Below are positions 39,320 to 47,218 of a stretch of 64,000 nucleotides of DNA, in pieces. Origin of the DNA: Streptomyces sp. V2I9. GTDB taxonomy: Bacteria > Actinomycetota > Actinomycetes > Streptomycetales > Streptomycetaceae. Within the stretch, counting starts at the first letter, position 1, and every line of letters begins with the position of its first letter. Location of the stretch: assembly GCF_030817475.1 (NCBI RefSeq), contig NZ_JAUSZJ010000002.1, positions 3,672,626-3,736,625 on the forward strand, in the 5' to 3' direction. The notes under the pieces are model-generated. The model saw only the letters and a program-made list of their open reading frames with translations. It was not told where the DNA came from and did not search any database. The position numbers and the translations under genes were made by a program.

Positions 39320-39612
39320 GCCGCCACACCGCCCCGGTACTGCCGTCGGCCGGCCGGACGGCGGGCGGGGAACAGGGTGACGTTGAACAGCTCCGGGGCG
39401 TGGGCCTCGATCGCCTGCGCGGCGACCTGACTCACGCGGTCCGGAAGGTTGGGGTTGTCGGCGAGGATGTCGCGGGCCGCGTCCATCCGGGCCGCGCGCT
39501 CCATCTCGCTCTCGCCCTCCACGCCCAGCCAGAGGTCCAGCGGGGTACCGAGGGCCAGTTCGATGAACTCGGTGGTGCTGGCCGCGATGCGACCGGCCAC
39601 AATGTTCTTCAT
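39316..39612 (-). CDS. Small hypothetical AICE protein
   Basis: 98-aa helical, acidic protein (MKNIVAGRIAASTTEFIELA...DILADNPNLPDRVSQVA). Its stop overlaps the HEAGH gene start (ATGA). The ATG has an AAGGAGAA site. No family recognised. Confidence 0.6.
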   Translation of the reverse strand: MKNIVAGRIAASTTEFIELALGTPLDLWLGVEGESEMERAARMDAARDILADNPNLPDRVSQVAAQAIEAHAPELFNVTLFPARRPAGRRQYRGGVAA

Positions 39613-39651
39613 GGGTCGTGGTTCTCCTTAGCGGTGGAACGGCCCAGAACA

Positions 39652-39681
39652 GCGGCCCCGGTGTTCGAGCACCGGGGCCGC
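39652..39681 (-). terminator. Terminator/attenuator between HIT gene and downstream operon
   Basis: A perfect 12-bp stem (39652-39663 with 39670-39681), 6-nt loop, between the HIT gene stop and the 98-aa gene start. Confidence 0.75.
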
Positions 39682-39702
39682 ACGCCGTTCAGATGGGGTT
39701 GA

Positions 39703-40077
39703 TCAGAGGGAGGCAGCCGGGTCACCGGCGGCCTGCTGCTGGGGTGTCCACGGCAGCGGCAGATCGTCCCCGGCGGTGCGGGGGACAACGTGCAGGTGCA
39801 GGTGAGCGACCGTCTGTGTCGCGGCACTGCCCTTGCTGGTGATGACGTTCGCGGCGGGCAGTTCGGCGGCCAGTTCCGCCGCGCAGGCCATCGTCCGGGC
39901 GGAGACGAGCGGGCGTTCTCCGACGTCGGCGGCGTGGGTGTGCGGGATGACCAGGACGTGCCCCGGGGCGACCGGGGCGAGCGGGCGGATCGCGATCACG
40001 TCGCCCCACTCACGGACGACGTCCGCCGGTGCGAGTCCGGCGACGATTTCGCAGAACACGCAGGCAGCGACCGTCAC
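39703..40077 (-). CDS. HIT-family nucleotide hydrolase
   Basis: 124-aa histidine-triad protein. CVFCEIVAG at 6-14 (zinc/entry motif of HIT proteins), VLVIPHTHAADVG, and the triad HLHLHVVPR with His92, His94 and His96. The GTG start at 40077 overlaps the RapZ-C stop as GTGA. HIT enzymes hydrolyse nucleoside phosphoramidates or dinucleotides. It is unusual cargo for a transfer operon. Confidence 0.88.
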   Translation of the reverse strand: MTVAACVFCEIVAGLAPADVVREWGDVIAIRPLAPVAPGHVLVIPHTHAADVGERPLVSARTMACAAELAAELPAANVITSKGSAATQTVAHLHLHVVPRTAGDDLPLPWTPQQQAAGDPAASL

Positions 40078-40454
40078 CGCTGGACGACAGCCTTGGCGAT
40101 GTCGCGGTGCTGAACGGTCACACGGTGCCCGGCGGCCGTCAGCCGCTCGGCCAGGGCGCGGGCGAACGTCGGGGCGCGGTGTCGTCCACCGGCGCACCCG
40201 TCGGCCACCGTCACGATGCCCGCCGTGGGGCCGGACGCGAACGCGTCGACCGCCGTGGCGGTCGCGTCGACCAGCGCGGTGATGCCGGGCGTGGCGAGCA
40301 CAGCGGCGCGGACCGGCGCGTCATCGGCGGTCATGTACCGCAGCTCCGGCCGGACGTGCGGGTCACGGAAGTGGTGGCGCAGGTCGATGGTCAGGTGCGC
40401 GGCCGGCGGCTCACCGTGCAGGTAACCGAACGAGACGATCTCAACTTCACTCAC
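40074..40454 (-). CDS. Stand-alone RapZ C-terminal domain protein
   Basis: 126-aa protein with the RapZ/YvcJ C-terminal signatures DLRHHFRDPH (24-33) and GCAGGRHRAP (86-95). RapZ is normally a fusion of a P-loop kinase and this domain, which binds small RNA or UDP-GlcNAc-type nucleotides. Here only the C-terminal half is present. First gene of the leftward operon; ATG at 40454 with a GGGAGT-type site. Its substrate or partner on the AICE is unknown. Confidence 0.82.
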   Translation of the reverse strand: MSEVEIVSFGYLHGEPPAAHLTIDLRHHFRDPHVRPELRYMTADDAPVRAAVLATPGITALVDATATAVDAFASGPTAGIVTVADGCAGGRHRAPTFARALAERLTAAGHRVTVQHRDIAKAVVQR

Positions 40455-41209
40455 GATGACTCCCAGGGAAAGAGGAGGGCGGAAGGTCCGGCTCCCCTCA
40501 GCCCCGCCCGTACGGCACCGCCGCGAGGGGCGGGCCTGACGGGCAGGGGAGGCAACCGGCCCCGCGATAGCCGCGGGGAAGCACGGTTCATACAGGCGGC
40601 CCGTGCTGCTCGGCCGCCGACGCGGTAGGGCGTGGTCACCTGCGCCGGTCCAGCGCCGGTGACGCCCTGCGCATTCGCTTGTTCACGGGTTCCTCCGCAG
40701 TGATTCAGGAGGTGGGTGGATGCTCGGTTCTCGAATTCGCTCGGCGCTGCTCGGTCCGGGGAGATCCGAAGTCCCGGACGTCTGAGGCGGCAGCTTCAAG
40801 GTGTGCCGATGCGGTTCTTTCGAGTCGGTGGCGTGTCCCCCCATCTGGGGTGTTGGGCCCCGGTGTGACGGGGGCCCCTTCTCGGCCGACTGGTCTCCAC
40901 TCGCCTCGGCCGGAACGGTCACGGCCGCCGTACTGCGGTGGATCACACTGTTCAGTTGTTGCGCATCCGCCGGGGCGTGTGTGACCGACCCGAACGAGAG
41001 AGACATGTAATACGTGTTCCTCATCATGCAGAGGGAGGTTCGCTCCGTCAAGCCCTTCGACTTTTTGGGTTCCTGCGAGCCGCTCGCTGCGATGTACCTA
41101 CAGATTGGCTTCAGCAGCGAAGACGATCGACTCCGCACATGTACGACCTGCGCACGACTTCGGTACGGTGAAGTCGTACCAAGTCGTCCCACTCGGGGGA
41201 GAGTTCGGC
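40455..41209. other. 755-bp regulatory region between the divergent operons
   Basis: No open frame here has a ribosome-binding site or recognisable domain. It should hold the promoters for the leftward RapZ-C operon and the rightward XRE operon. Between 41154 and 41187 ACGACTT...AAGTCGT is an inverted repeat followed by another AAGTCGT copy, and GTACGAC lies at 41141-41147; these are the best operator candidates. Confidence 0.55.
41154..41187. promoter_or_regulatory. Candidate operator upstream of the XRE gene
   Basis: ACGACTT (41154-41160) is the reverse complement of AAGTCGT (41171-41177), which repeats at 41181-41187. It lies 23 bp before the XRE start. Likely the site for the XRE or GntR regulator. 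Confidence 0.5.
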
Positions 41210-41980
41210 ATGGCCAACGAGAAACTTCGCGGCGCGATCCTTGAGAGTGGCCTGACGCTCGATCAAGTAGCCCAGCGACTCGGGGTGTCGGCGAAAACGG
41301 TAGAGCGCTGGATCAACGAACCGAACCGCAAGCCCTACCGGCGCTTCCAGTACGCCACGGCCTCGCTCCTTCAGTGCGAGGTCTCTTACCTCTGGCCCGA
41401 AGAACGCACGTCATCAGAGATCACCGAGGCCGGAAACGCTGAGCTGATCAAGCTGTATCCGCACCGGTCCGTCGTCCCCAACCGTATTTGGCCCCAGCTC
41501 TACGCGCAGGCCAAGGAGTCGTTCGACGTGCTCGTGTACTCGGGTTTCTGGCTCACGGAGGACGCGTCGTTCCACCGAGTCGTGAAGGAGAAGTCAGCTG
41601 CCGGCACCCGTATCCGCTTCATGCTCGGAGACCCGGACAGCCCCGCAGTGGCGGTGCGCGGCGAGGATGAGGGGATCGGGCCAGCCATGGCCAGCAAGGT
41701 TCGGAACGCCCTCATCAACTACAGCTCGCTCTTCGGACTTCCCGGAGTGGAGTTCCGGCTCCACAGCACCACGCTCTACAACTCGCTCTACCGGGCCGAC
41801 AACGAGATGCTCGCCAACGGCCACCTGTACGGGGTCGGCGCGTACATGGCTCCTGTCCTGCACCTTCAGCGTGTGCCCGGGGGTGAGCTGTTCGACGCAT
41901 ACGCTGAAAGCATCGAACGAGTCTGGGAAGCGGCCAGGCCCATCTCCTCTCCCGCCGACTGCGGAGGTCTGCACGCATGA
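41210..41980 (+). CDS. XRE-family regulator with PLD-like C-terminal domain
   Basis: 256 aa from the ATG at 41210 (GGGGGAGAG site). A helix-turn-helix at about 10-45 (LTLDQVAQRLGVSAKTVERW) precedes a connector and a C-terminal domain beginning about residue 100. That domain has FDVLVYSGFW, GTRIRFMLGDPDSPAV and NEMLANGHLYGVGA, as in PLD-like/TIR-sensor type regulators. The same arrangement in truncated form is at 50820. Overlaps the Nudix gene by ATGA, so the two are co-translated. It occupies the position of a pSAM2 regulator (Pra-like) but is not obviously homologous by eye. Confidence 0.83.
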   Translation: MANEKLRGAILESGLTLDQVAQRLGVSAKTVERWINEPNRKPYRRFQYATASLLQCEVSYLWPEERTSSEITEAGNAELIKLYPHRSVVPNRIWPQLYAQAKESFDVLVYSGFWLTEDASFHRVVKEKSAAGTRIRFMLGDPDSPAVAVRGEDEGIGPAMASKVRNALINYSSLFGLPGVEFRLHSTTLYNSLYRADNEMLANGHLYGVGAYMAPVLHLQRVPGGELFDAYAESIERVWEAARPISSPADCGGLHA

Positions 41981-42450
41981 GCCGTATCGACTACTTCCGG
42001 GATCCCGACGCGCCCAAGGCGAACTCGGTGGTCCCCTCCGTCACGGCGGTCGTCCGCGACGGCACGGGGCGACTTCTGCTCATCCACAAGACCGACAACA
42101 ACCTGTGGGCACTCCCCGGAGGGGGGCATGACATCGGCGAACGCATCGGCGACACCGTCGTTCGGGAGGTGCTTGAGGAGACGGGAATCACGGTCGAGAT
42201 TGACAGCGTCTCTGGCCTTTACACCGACCCTCAGCACGTCCTCGCGTACGACGACGGAGAGGTCCGTCAGCAGTTCTCTATCTGCTTCCGAGCGCACCCC
42301 ACGGGCGGCACCCTGCGTACAAGCAGCGAGTCCAAAGAGGTCCGCTGGGTCGACCCGGCGGACCTCGATGACCTGGACATCCATCTGTCTATGCGGCTGC
42401 GCATCACACACGGCCTGGACGACGCGCGCCAAGAGCCTTACATCGGCTGA
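41977..42450 (+). CDS. Nudix hydrolase, Pif-like
   Basis: 157 aa with a full Nudix box: GGHDIGERIGDTVVREVLEE then TGI, within the region WALPGGGHD. The G-x5-E-x7-REU-x-EE-x-GU consensus is met. In pSAM2, the Nudix protein Pif gives immunity against transfer into cells that already carry the element, so Pif is the natural comparison. The 3' end overlaps the convergent HD gene by 13 bp. Confidence 0.87.
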   Translation: MSRIDYFRDPDAPKANSVVPSVTAVVRDGTGRLLLIHKTDNNLWALPGGGHDIGERIGDTVVREVLEETGITVEIDSVSGLYTDPQHVLAYDDGEVRQQFSICFRAHPTGGTLRTSSESKEVRWVDPADLDDLDIHLSMRLRITHGLDDARQEPYIG

Positions 42451-43016
42451 TCTGCGGTCTGCGCCTGGGCGAGGCGCGCCTCCACACGTCGCGCAGCTGC
42501 GTGGATCTCCGGCGCCGCGCGTTGGATGAAGCGGCCGACGATCGTATCCGGCCCATACCGCTGCAAGATTTCGTTGAGGCGGTCGGCCGGCGCGGTGTGC
42601 GTGCCGTCCGGGGTCGTCGTCATGTCGCAGAAGAGCAAGGCGTCCACAAGGTCGGGACGCTCAAGCTCGAACTCGCTCTCCAGCTCGTGCCGGAGCCCTC
42701 GCTCCTCCGCCTCCAGCAGGGCACAGGAGTGGTGCGCCACGAGACGGACGACCCTTTCGTCTGCCCCTTCCTGACCACGGAGGAAGCGGGCCCCGTCGAG
42801 CGGATGGAATCCGGTGAGGGCGATCTCCGGCGAGTACCCGATGTCATGCAGCACGGCGGCTGCTTCGAGAAGCTCCGCGTCGTCGCCAAGCATCGGAGCC
42901 AGAGAGCGGGCCCGCTTCGCGACACCAAGGGAATGCGCCCACCTTCGAGGCAGCGGCTCGGACAGCAGCGATTCAGAGAGCGAGTACGCCCACTCAGTCA
43001 GTCCCATGGTGGCCAA
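42438..43016 (-). CDS. HD-domain phosphohydrolase
   Basis: 192-aa HD-superfamily protein. His28 (RRWAHSLGVAKRA) and the His57-Asp58 pair (AAVLHDIGYSPE) match metal-binding residues, and VRLVAHHSCAL provides more. The helical C-terminus (ADRLNEILQRYG) follows. Such proteins hydrolyse nucleotides or cyclic nucleotides. It is on the same strand as, and 3 bp from, the GntR gene, so co-transcribed with it. Confidence 0.85.
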   Translation of the reverse strand: MATMGLTEWAYSLSESLLSEPLPRRWAHSLGVAKRARSLAPMLGDDAELLEAAAVLHDIGYSPEIALTGFHPLDGARFLRGQEGADERVVRLVAHHSCALLEAEERGLRHELESEFELERPDLVDALLFCDMTTTPDGTHTAPADRLNEILQRYGPDTIVGRFIQRAAPEIHAAARRVEARLAQAQTADQPM

Positions 43017-43018
43017 GG

Positions 43019-43465
43019 TTACGGCCCTACGGTAGGACTCGGGAGAGCGCGCACTGTGCGCCCCTTGCCGTGAACGGTGGCGAGCAGGCCCGTCCCTTCC
43101 ATGTGTGCGAGCCCTCGGCGGACAGCCGTACGCGATACGCCGAATCGCTCGCAGAGCCTCGCCTCCGACGGATACGCGTCCCCGACGGCCAGCGAGTCTT
43201 CTTCGATCACCGCCACCATCCGTTCAACGAGCGAGCGGCGGTCACCGCCCTGGAACACGCGCCAGCCGATGCCCGGCGCAGATTCCAGCACGCCTTCAGC
43301 TTCCAGCGTCTTGAGTGCTCGACGGATCGTGTTCCGCGCTACCCCGTGCTCACGCATGAGGTCCGCCTCGGACGGCAAACCGCTCCTGTGGCGGCCGCCC
43401 TCAATCTCCTGCCGCAGCGCCTCCGCGATGACCAGGTAAGTTCCGCGCGGACTGGCCTCTGTCAC
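43019..43465 (-). CDS. GntR-type regulator with two winged-helix domains (KorSA-like)
   Basis: 148 aa from the GTG at 43465, which has a GAGGGGAG site; an upstream ATG at 43525 is in frame. Two complete GntR winged helices occur: one at about 10-75 (LPSEADLMREHGVARNTIRRAL) given in parts, LPSEADLMREHGV and ARNTIRRAL, and a second at about 83-148 (YPSEARLCERFGV, SRTAVRRGL). No effector domain. pSAM2 KorSA is a GntR repressor of the pra/transfer genes, so this is the likely master repressor of the AICE. Confidence 0.85.
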   Translation of the reverse strand: MTEASPRGTYLVIAEALRQEIEGGRHRSGLPSEADLMREHGVARNTIRRALKTLEAEGVLESAPGIGWRVFQGGDRRSLVERMVAVIEEDSLAVGDAYPSEARLCERFGVSRTAVRRGLAHMEGTGLLATVHGKGRTVRALPSPTVGP

Positions 43466-43836
43466 TTGGGCTCCCCTCGGCTCACTCTCTCGCTCCCAGC
43501 CAAGCCTCCCACGACCGCCCGACATCCCGTCATGACCGCTCAGGAGACCGGGCCCGGGTGCCCGCTGCGTGCATGGGGTCAGGAAACATCCTCTGTGGCT
43601 GGGGCGGTCGACTCCACTGCTTTAAGGCAGCCGCTTTGGGCGAGCCTCTAAGATCCTGGCCTAAGGTCGCGCTTTAACGGTCAGGTCCACACTGCCCGAC
43701 TCGCCGGAATCCTAAGGGACCATGATCACTCGCCCCAAAGTGGCTCCCCCGACCCAAGCGTTATCCCTCAACGCCTGACGCGCACACCCTTCCGACGCTA
43801 GGCTAATCCTGCCGGAATGAGTGAAGGGTGGTAGAG
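43466..43836. other. Regulatory region with AT-rich motifs
   Basis: 371 bp between the GntR gene and the cargo gene, with no supported ORF. At 43617-43630 CTGC-TTTAAG-GCAG is an inverted repeat, and further TTTAA/CTAAG motifs follow to about 43690. These are candidate promoter/operator sites for the two divergent transcripts. Confidence 0.45.
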
Positions 43837-44916
43837 ATGAGTGCACGTTTCTTCGGAGTGGGTTGCATGGTTCCCAGCGTTATCGACGCCGATGACCCTG
43901 CTAGCTGGACCAAGCAGACGAAGGATGCCTTTGATGCGATACCGTCGGTGCAAAATTTCAGGATACTTGACGTTTCTGATCTCAACTTCTGTTGGACCGG
44001 AGATGGGTATGATGATCCCGAGAAAAAGGAGGTGCATATACCTGAATCTGGCGTAATTGCTTTCGAAGTTAAGATTCCAATGCGATTGCAGGCCATGAAA
44101 CTCCTGGAGTCGGATGAGGTAGAGACTTTCCGGGTGACGACTCTGTTCGACTACGTGCATCCCGTTACCTTCATCGAATGTGTCGATGCCCCAGGGGATG
44201 TCGCTAATCCATCCATGGCGCTAGTGGTAGTTCGGGAATTCCTTCGCGATGAACTCAAGAAACGCAATTCCCCGGCCGACTTGCTCACTCTGGGGCCTAG
44301 TCCATTTCATGCTGATTTCTTCCTCAGGGTGGGAGACGAGGGTCGGCCTGCGGGTGAAGGTTTTAGGGTGGAGGTCGAAAAGACCCTTTCCTACGATCAG
44401 GTTACTTATTTCTCTGACTCTCTAGATTCCCTGTGGGCGCTATACTCCTCAATTCAGGAGCAGTTTTCCTATTTCTATCGATTTACGATGCTGAGGAATG
44501 TGCGACTTGGTGCGGCAGAGAATCTGTCGAGGAAGTCGCAAGATTTGGTGAAAACATTCAAGCTTCGCGGATTTCGTGCCTACATTTCTCGGAATCTGAC
44601 GATGCGTCACAGTTTGCAATCCGTGCAGTTGGATGCAGTGTCCGCGCGGCTCGAAATTATTCACCACAAGCGTGACAACGTGGATGACCTTGAGAGGCTT
44701 TATCCAGGCGATGACGAGACTTACCTAAAAGGCCATCTAGAGAAGACGATGGGCGAGGATTATATCGAAGAGATCGAAAGCTCGGAGAAGATCCTGACGG
44801 TGCTGGAAGGGCGCCACAGTCAGGAATTGCAGCGATTTACGACGGTAACATTTTCTCTCGTGGGTGTCATCGTCGGCGCTTTCTTGACCGCTGCCTTCAG
44901 GAGCTGGTGGGGGTAG
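43837..44916 (+). CDS. Cargo protein, membrane-tethered, function unknown
   Basis: 359 aa from the ATG at 43837, which has a GAAGGG site. Most of the protein is soluble and charged; the last 25 residues carry one hydrophobic helix (FSLVGVIVGAFLTAAF) so it is a C-tail-anchored protein facing the cytoplasm. The middle includes LSYDQVTYFSDSLDSLWALY and long helices (LEKTMGEDYIEEIESSEKIL). No enzyme motif is recognised. Base composition is plainly lower in G+C, with A/T-ending codons, unlike every neighbour, so it was probably acquired separately. Sits alone at the attR end, where AICEs carry optional cargo. An antiphage or exclusion role is only a guess. Confidence 0.75.
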   Translation: MSARFFGVGCMVPSVIDADDPASWTKQTKDAFDAIPSVQNFRILDVSDLNFCWTGDGYDDPEKKEVHIPESGVIAFEVKIPMRLQAMKLLESDEVETFRVTTLFDYVHPVTFIECVDAPGDVANPSMALVVVREFLRDELKKRNSPADLLTLGPSPFHADFFLRVGDEGRPAGEGFRVEVEKTLSYDQVTYFSDSLDSLWALYSSIQEQFSYFYRFTMLRNVRLGAAENLSRKSQDLVKTFKLRGFRAYISRNLTMRHSLQSVQLDAVSARLEIIHHKRDNVDDLERLYPGDDETYLKGHLEKTMGEDYIEEIESSEKILTVLEGRHSQELQRFTTVTFSLVGVIVGAFLTAAFRSWWG

Positions 44917-44930
44917 CCCTGCACCGCAAA

Positions 44931-44960
44931 GAGGCATGCTGATGCGCCTCCGGGGGTTTT
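44931..44960 (+). terminator. Terminator after the cargo gene
   Basis: GAGGC (44931-44935) pairs with GCCTC (44946-44950), then GGGGGTTTT gives the U-tract. A classic intrinsic terminator, rare in this GC-rich window. Confidence 0.75.
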
Positions 44961-45061
44961 CGCTCAATCTTTATGCGAGGCGTGGCGACTTGTGGGAATA
45001 AGGCGTGCAGACCGCTGAATTTCTTGGCCGATGATCAGTCATGATTGCAGAAGCTGGCTTG

Positions 45062-45088
45062 GCGAAATTTCGCGTCCGCGCGCGGACG
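45062..45088. promoter_or_regulatory. Two abutting perfect palindromes
   Basis: GCGAAATTTCGC (12 bp, 45062-45073) is directly followed by the 16-bp palindrome at 45073-45088 centred on CGCGCG. They lie in the gene-free stretch 44961-45335 before attR. Possible cis-acting transfer locus (clt), or protein-binding sites. No gene supported in this stretch. Confidence 0.65.
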
Positions 45089-45335
45089 GAGTGAGGCTCG
45101 GGCGGCATCACGAGTGTGGGCCGTCTGTGGGCATGGGCGGAGGTGGGCGGTACGCCCTCCCAAGGCAACATCCGCTTCGAAGCTGCTTCGGGACGAAGCG
45201 GTCTCAGTCTCGGTCTCGATGTGTGCCACGTCCGCAGGAGTCCGTCCTCGTCTGCTTAGGGCTGGGCGTCTACCTGGCCAGGCGGTTCGTCATTCTGGCG
45301 GATGCTGACGGACGCCCGTGGAACAAGATCGGACA

Positions 45336-45379
45336 ACTCGTAATGCGTAGGTCTCGGGTTCGAATCCCGAAGGCGGCTC
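45336..45379. repeat. Attachment site attR core (44-bp direct repeat)
   Basis: Copy of the tRNA-Thr 3' end identical to 27202-27245. It is not a tRNA gene, since the 5' part is missing. The chromosome resumes after this point. Confidence 0.93.
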
Positions 45380-45384
45380 AGAAG

Positions 45385-45420
45385 AACCCCAGGTCACATC
45401 AACCGTGACCTGGGGTTTTC
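45385..45420 (+). terminator. Original tRNA-Thr terminator, now beyond attR
   Basis: A perfect 13-bp stem (45385-45397 with 45405-45417) and TTTT. It was the terminator of tRNA-Thr before the AICE inserted. Confidence 0.8.
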
Positions 45421-45565
45421 TGTTGCTCGGGGCATGGCGGGTCACACGGCCGGGTGCTGTGACGTTGCCTGCGTGAGCGGTGCGTGAGCGGTGCTGCTCG
45501 GGACCTACTTTGTGGGCTTGCGGCGGGTGGCCTTTTCGGCCTCGGCCTTCCGCTGGAGGTTCATG

Positions 45566-46196
45566 AGCTGGGTCTACGTCAGTCCGGCGGGCGTGGCTGT
45601 GGACATCTTCATCCCCGAAGCCAGCGAATCGGTAGACGCAGTCCTGACCGACTGGGCAGGCACGGAAGACGGGGGCAGCCAGGAGCAACCTTTCTGCTGG
45701 GGCGATTCAGAATCGCACGCAGCCTCCGGAACCGACGTTCCCCCGACGAAGCAGCAGTCCCCAGCGGCTCCAACGAAGCAGCAGCCCCCGGCGGGAGCGG
45801 TGGTCAAGGATGTCGTAAGCGAGGAGATCACGGGACTCGAAACACTTGCATTCTTGGCCCGTGAACTCAGGCAGCCTCCGCAGGAAACCGCAGAGGAAGT
45901 GATGAGCAGGCTCTACCGAACCGCCCCCGAACCTGAGCAGGAGGCCACTCTCGCAGGAATTTCAGTAAAGGGCCGATGGGCACGAGCTGATGCCTTGGGG
46001 CCCGCGGAGTACGAGGTCATGATGGGAGTGCTTGAGGAGAGGCCGCCCCGGCAGGTGGCGATCCGAGAGAGTGGCACGGTCGGAAGGACGGTTCGACGTG
46101 TGTCTCGACGGACGACTTCTTGCTGTCGTACGGCCCGTTGCGGCACCGAAGCCGGGGTGGCGCGAGTTGGAGCGAGCGCTGTTCGATCTCAGCTAG
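45566..46196 (+). pseudogene. Hypothetical protein gene with a likely frameshift
   Basis: From the ATG at 45566 the frame reads an acidic protein (VSPAGVAVDIFIPEASES... ETAEEVMSRLYRTAPEPEQE... ALGPAEYEVMMGVLEE) to about 46085. One frame later the sequence continues GRFDVCLDGRLLAVVRPV and KPGWRELERALFDLS with a TAG at 46194-46196, which reads like an authentic C-terminus. An indel near 46060-46090 would join them. No family recognised. Confidence 0.45.
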
Positions 46197-46226
46197 CCTC
46201 GAAGTTCCGCAGGCTTGTATCAGCCC

Positions 46227-46640
46227 TCAGGAGTTCAGGGCCACGTCCAGGTATTTCTGTACCGGCTCGAACAGCCCGTACGGGACGTACTCCGGGATGT
46301 CGCCATGGGATACCCAGGCAAGCCCGGCCAGCTCCTCGGTATCGGCGACGTGAGCTGTGCCGCCCAGGATCTGGCAGGCGGTGTAGGACATGAGGCGGCC
46401 CGTCTTGGGGTGAACGCGCTCGCCGAGCAGCTTGACCGCCTCCACGGTCAGCCCTGTCTCTTCCCGGGTCTCCCGTACGGCGGCGGCCTCACGTTCCTCG
46501 CCGGGCTCGACCTCCCCGGCGGGGAACTGCCAGGAGAGCTGCCCCTCGCTCCCCCGGCGGCGGACCATGAGCACACGGCCCTCGTGAACGACGATGGCGG
46601 CGGCGATGCCCGGCCGCTCGTCCGTGGTCTGCTGCGTCAC
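46227..46640 (-). CDS. Nudix hydrolase (last gene of the HAD/rSAM cluster)
   Basis: 137 aa from the GTG at 46640 (GGAGGAG site). The Nudix box is GEVEPGEEREAAAVRETREE followed by TGL, in the context WQFPAGEVEPGEE. It hydrolyses an NDP-linked substrate, not identified. It is the last gene in the leftward run but separated from the previous gene by about 180 bp. It differs from the AICE Nudix protein in sequence. Confidence 0.87.
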   Translation of the reverse strand: MTQQTTDERPGIAAAIVVHEGRVLMVRRRGSEGQLSWQFPAGEVEPGEEREAAAVRETREETGLTVEAVKLLGERVHPKTGRLMSYTACQILGGTAHVADTEELAGLAWVSHGDIPEYVPYGLFEPVQKYLDVALNS

Positions 46641-46823
46641 GACTGCTCCTCCAAGAGGCCCAGGATGGGTGGGAAGACCGTATCGGTGGATGTGAAACGG
46701 TCGCTGCGTTGTCAGACCGTTCGTCTCGGGGCTTCCGCCGAAGGCGCGCACGCCAAGGACCCGCCCCGGCCACGGGCTCTCGCTGCGGGGGACAGCGGGC
46801 GCCAGCGTGACCGGGGCGGGGGC

Positions 46824-47198
46824 TCAACTACGGCGGAAGAGCCTGCTCTCGCCCCGATGCTTGCCCGTTCTCCTGCCGGAGGTCGACTGCCCCACCTCGG
46901 CGGATTCGCTCGGCCGGGTGGAGCCGGCCGGGCGGCTCTCGTTGAAGAAGGATTGCCAGACCCGTTCCTGCAGCTCGCTGATGCAGGCGCCGCACGCGTA
47001 CATCGGGGCTTGGGCCCCGGCGACTCTGGCGGGGCCGATCCACAGCACGTGCGTCCACCGCTGTCAGCAGTAGAGCCAGCAGAGTCCGTCGACCCACTCG
47101 TTGCCGTCGTCGGTGGCCGCCGGTGAGGGCAGTCCTCCTCGGGCGAACTCGGCGATCGCGGGGATCACCCTGTGCTGTAGGGCGACTTCCGCCAGCAT
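46824..47198 (-). pseudogene. Small Cys-pair protein gene interrupted by an in-frame TGA
   Basis: Starts at ATG 47198 (strong GGAGGGAGG site) and reads MLAEVALQHRVIPAIAEFAR to WVDGLCWLYC, then TGA at 47066-47064. The same frame carries on: QRWTHVLWIGPARVAGAQ, then APMYACGACISELQERVWQS. The two halves have one Cys cluster each (CWLYC and CGAC), as in a zinc ribbon. It looks like one gene with a nonsense codon. The C-terminal part has a GTG at 47048 but no good ribosome-binding site. Read-through is possible but untested. Confidence 0.6.
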
Positions 47199-47218
47199 CC
47201 CTCGTCCTCCCTCCGTGA

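Noticed and set aside
40679..41192. Open frames in both directions between the RapZ-C and XRE genes
   Set aside because: No ribosome-binding site, no motif, overlapping on both strands; treated as regulatory DNA.
45336..45379. Second tRNA-Thr gene at attR
   Set aside because: Only the 3' 44 bases are present; no acceptor 5' arm or D-arm. It is the attR copy.
45510..45580. Minus-strand C-terminal fragment ending near 45510 (LMNLQRKAEAEKATRRK)
   Set aside because: Reads like an integrase or basic protein tail, but an in-frame stop lies just upstream; too short to support.
47064..47066. TGA as selenocysteine codon
   Set aside because: No SECIS-like hairpin or selenoprotein family recognised; TGA is the commonest stop in this DNA. 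A nonsense mutation is simpler.
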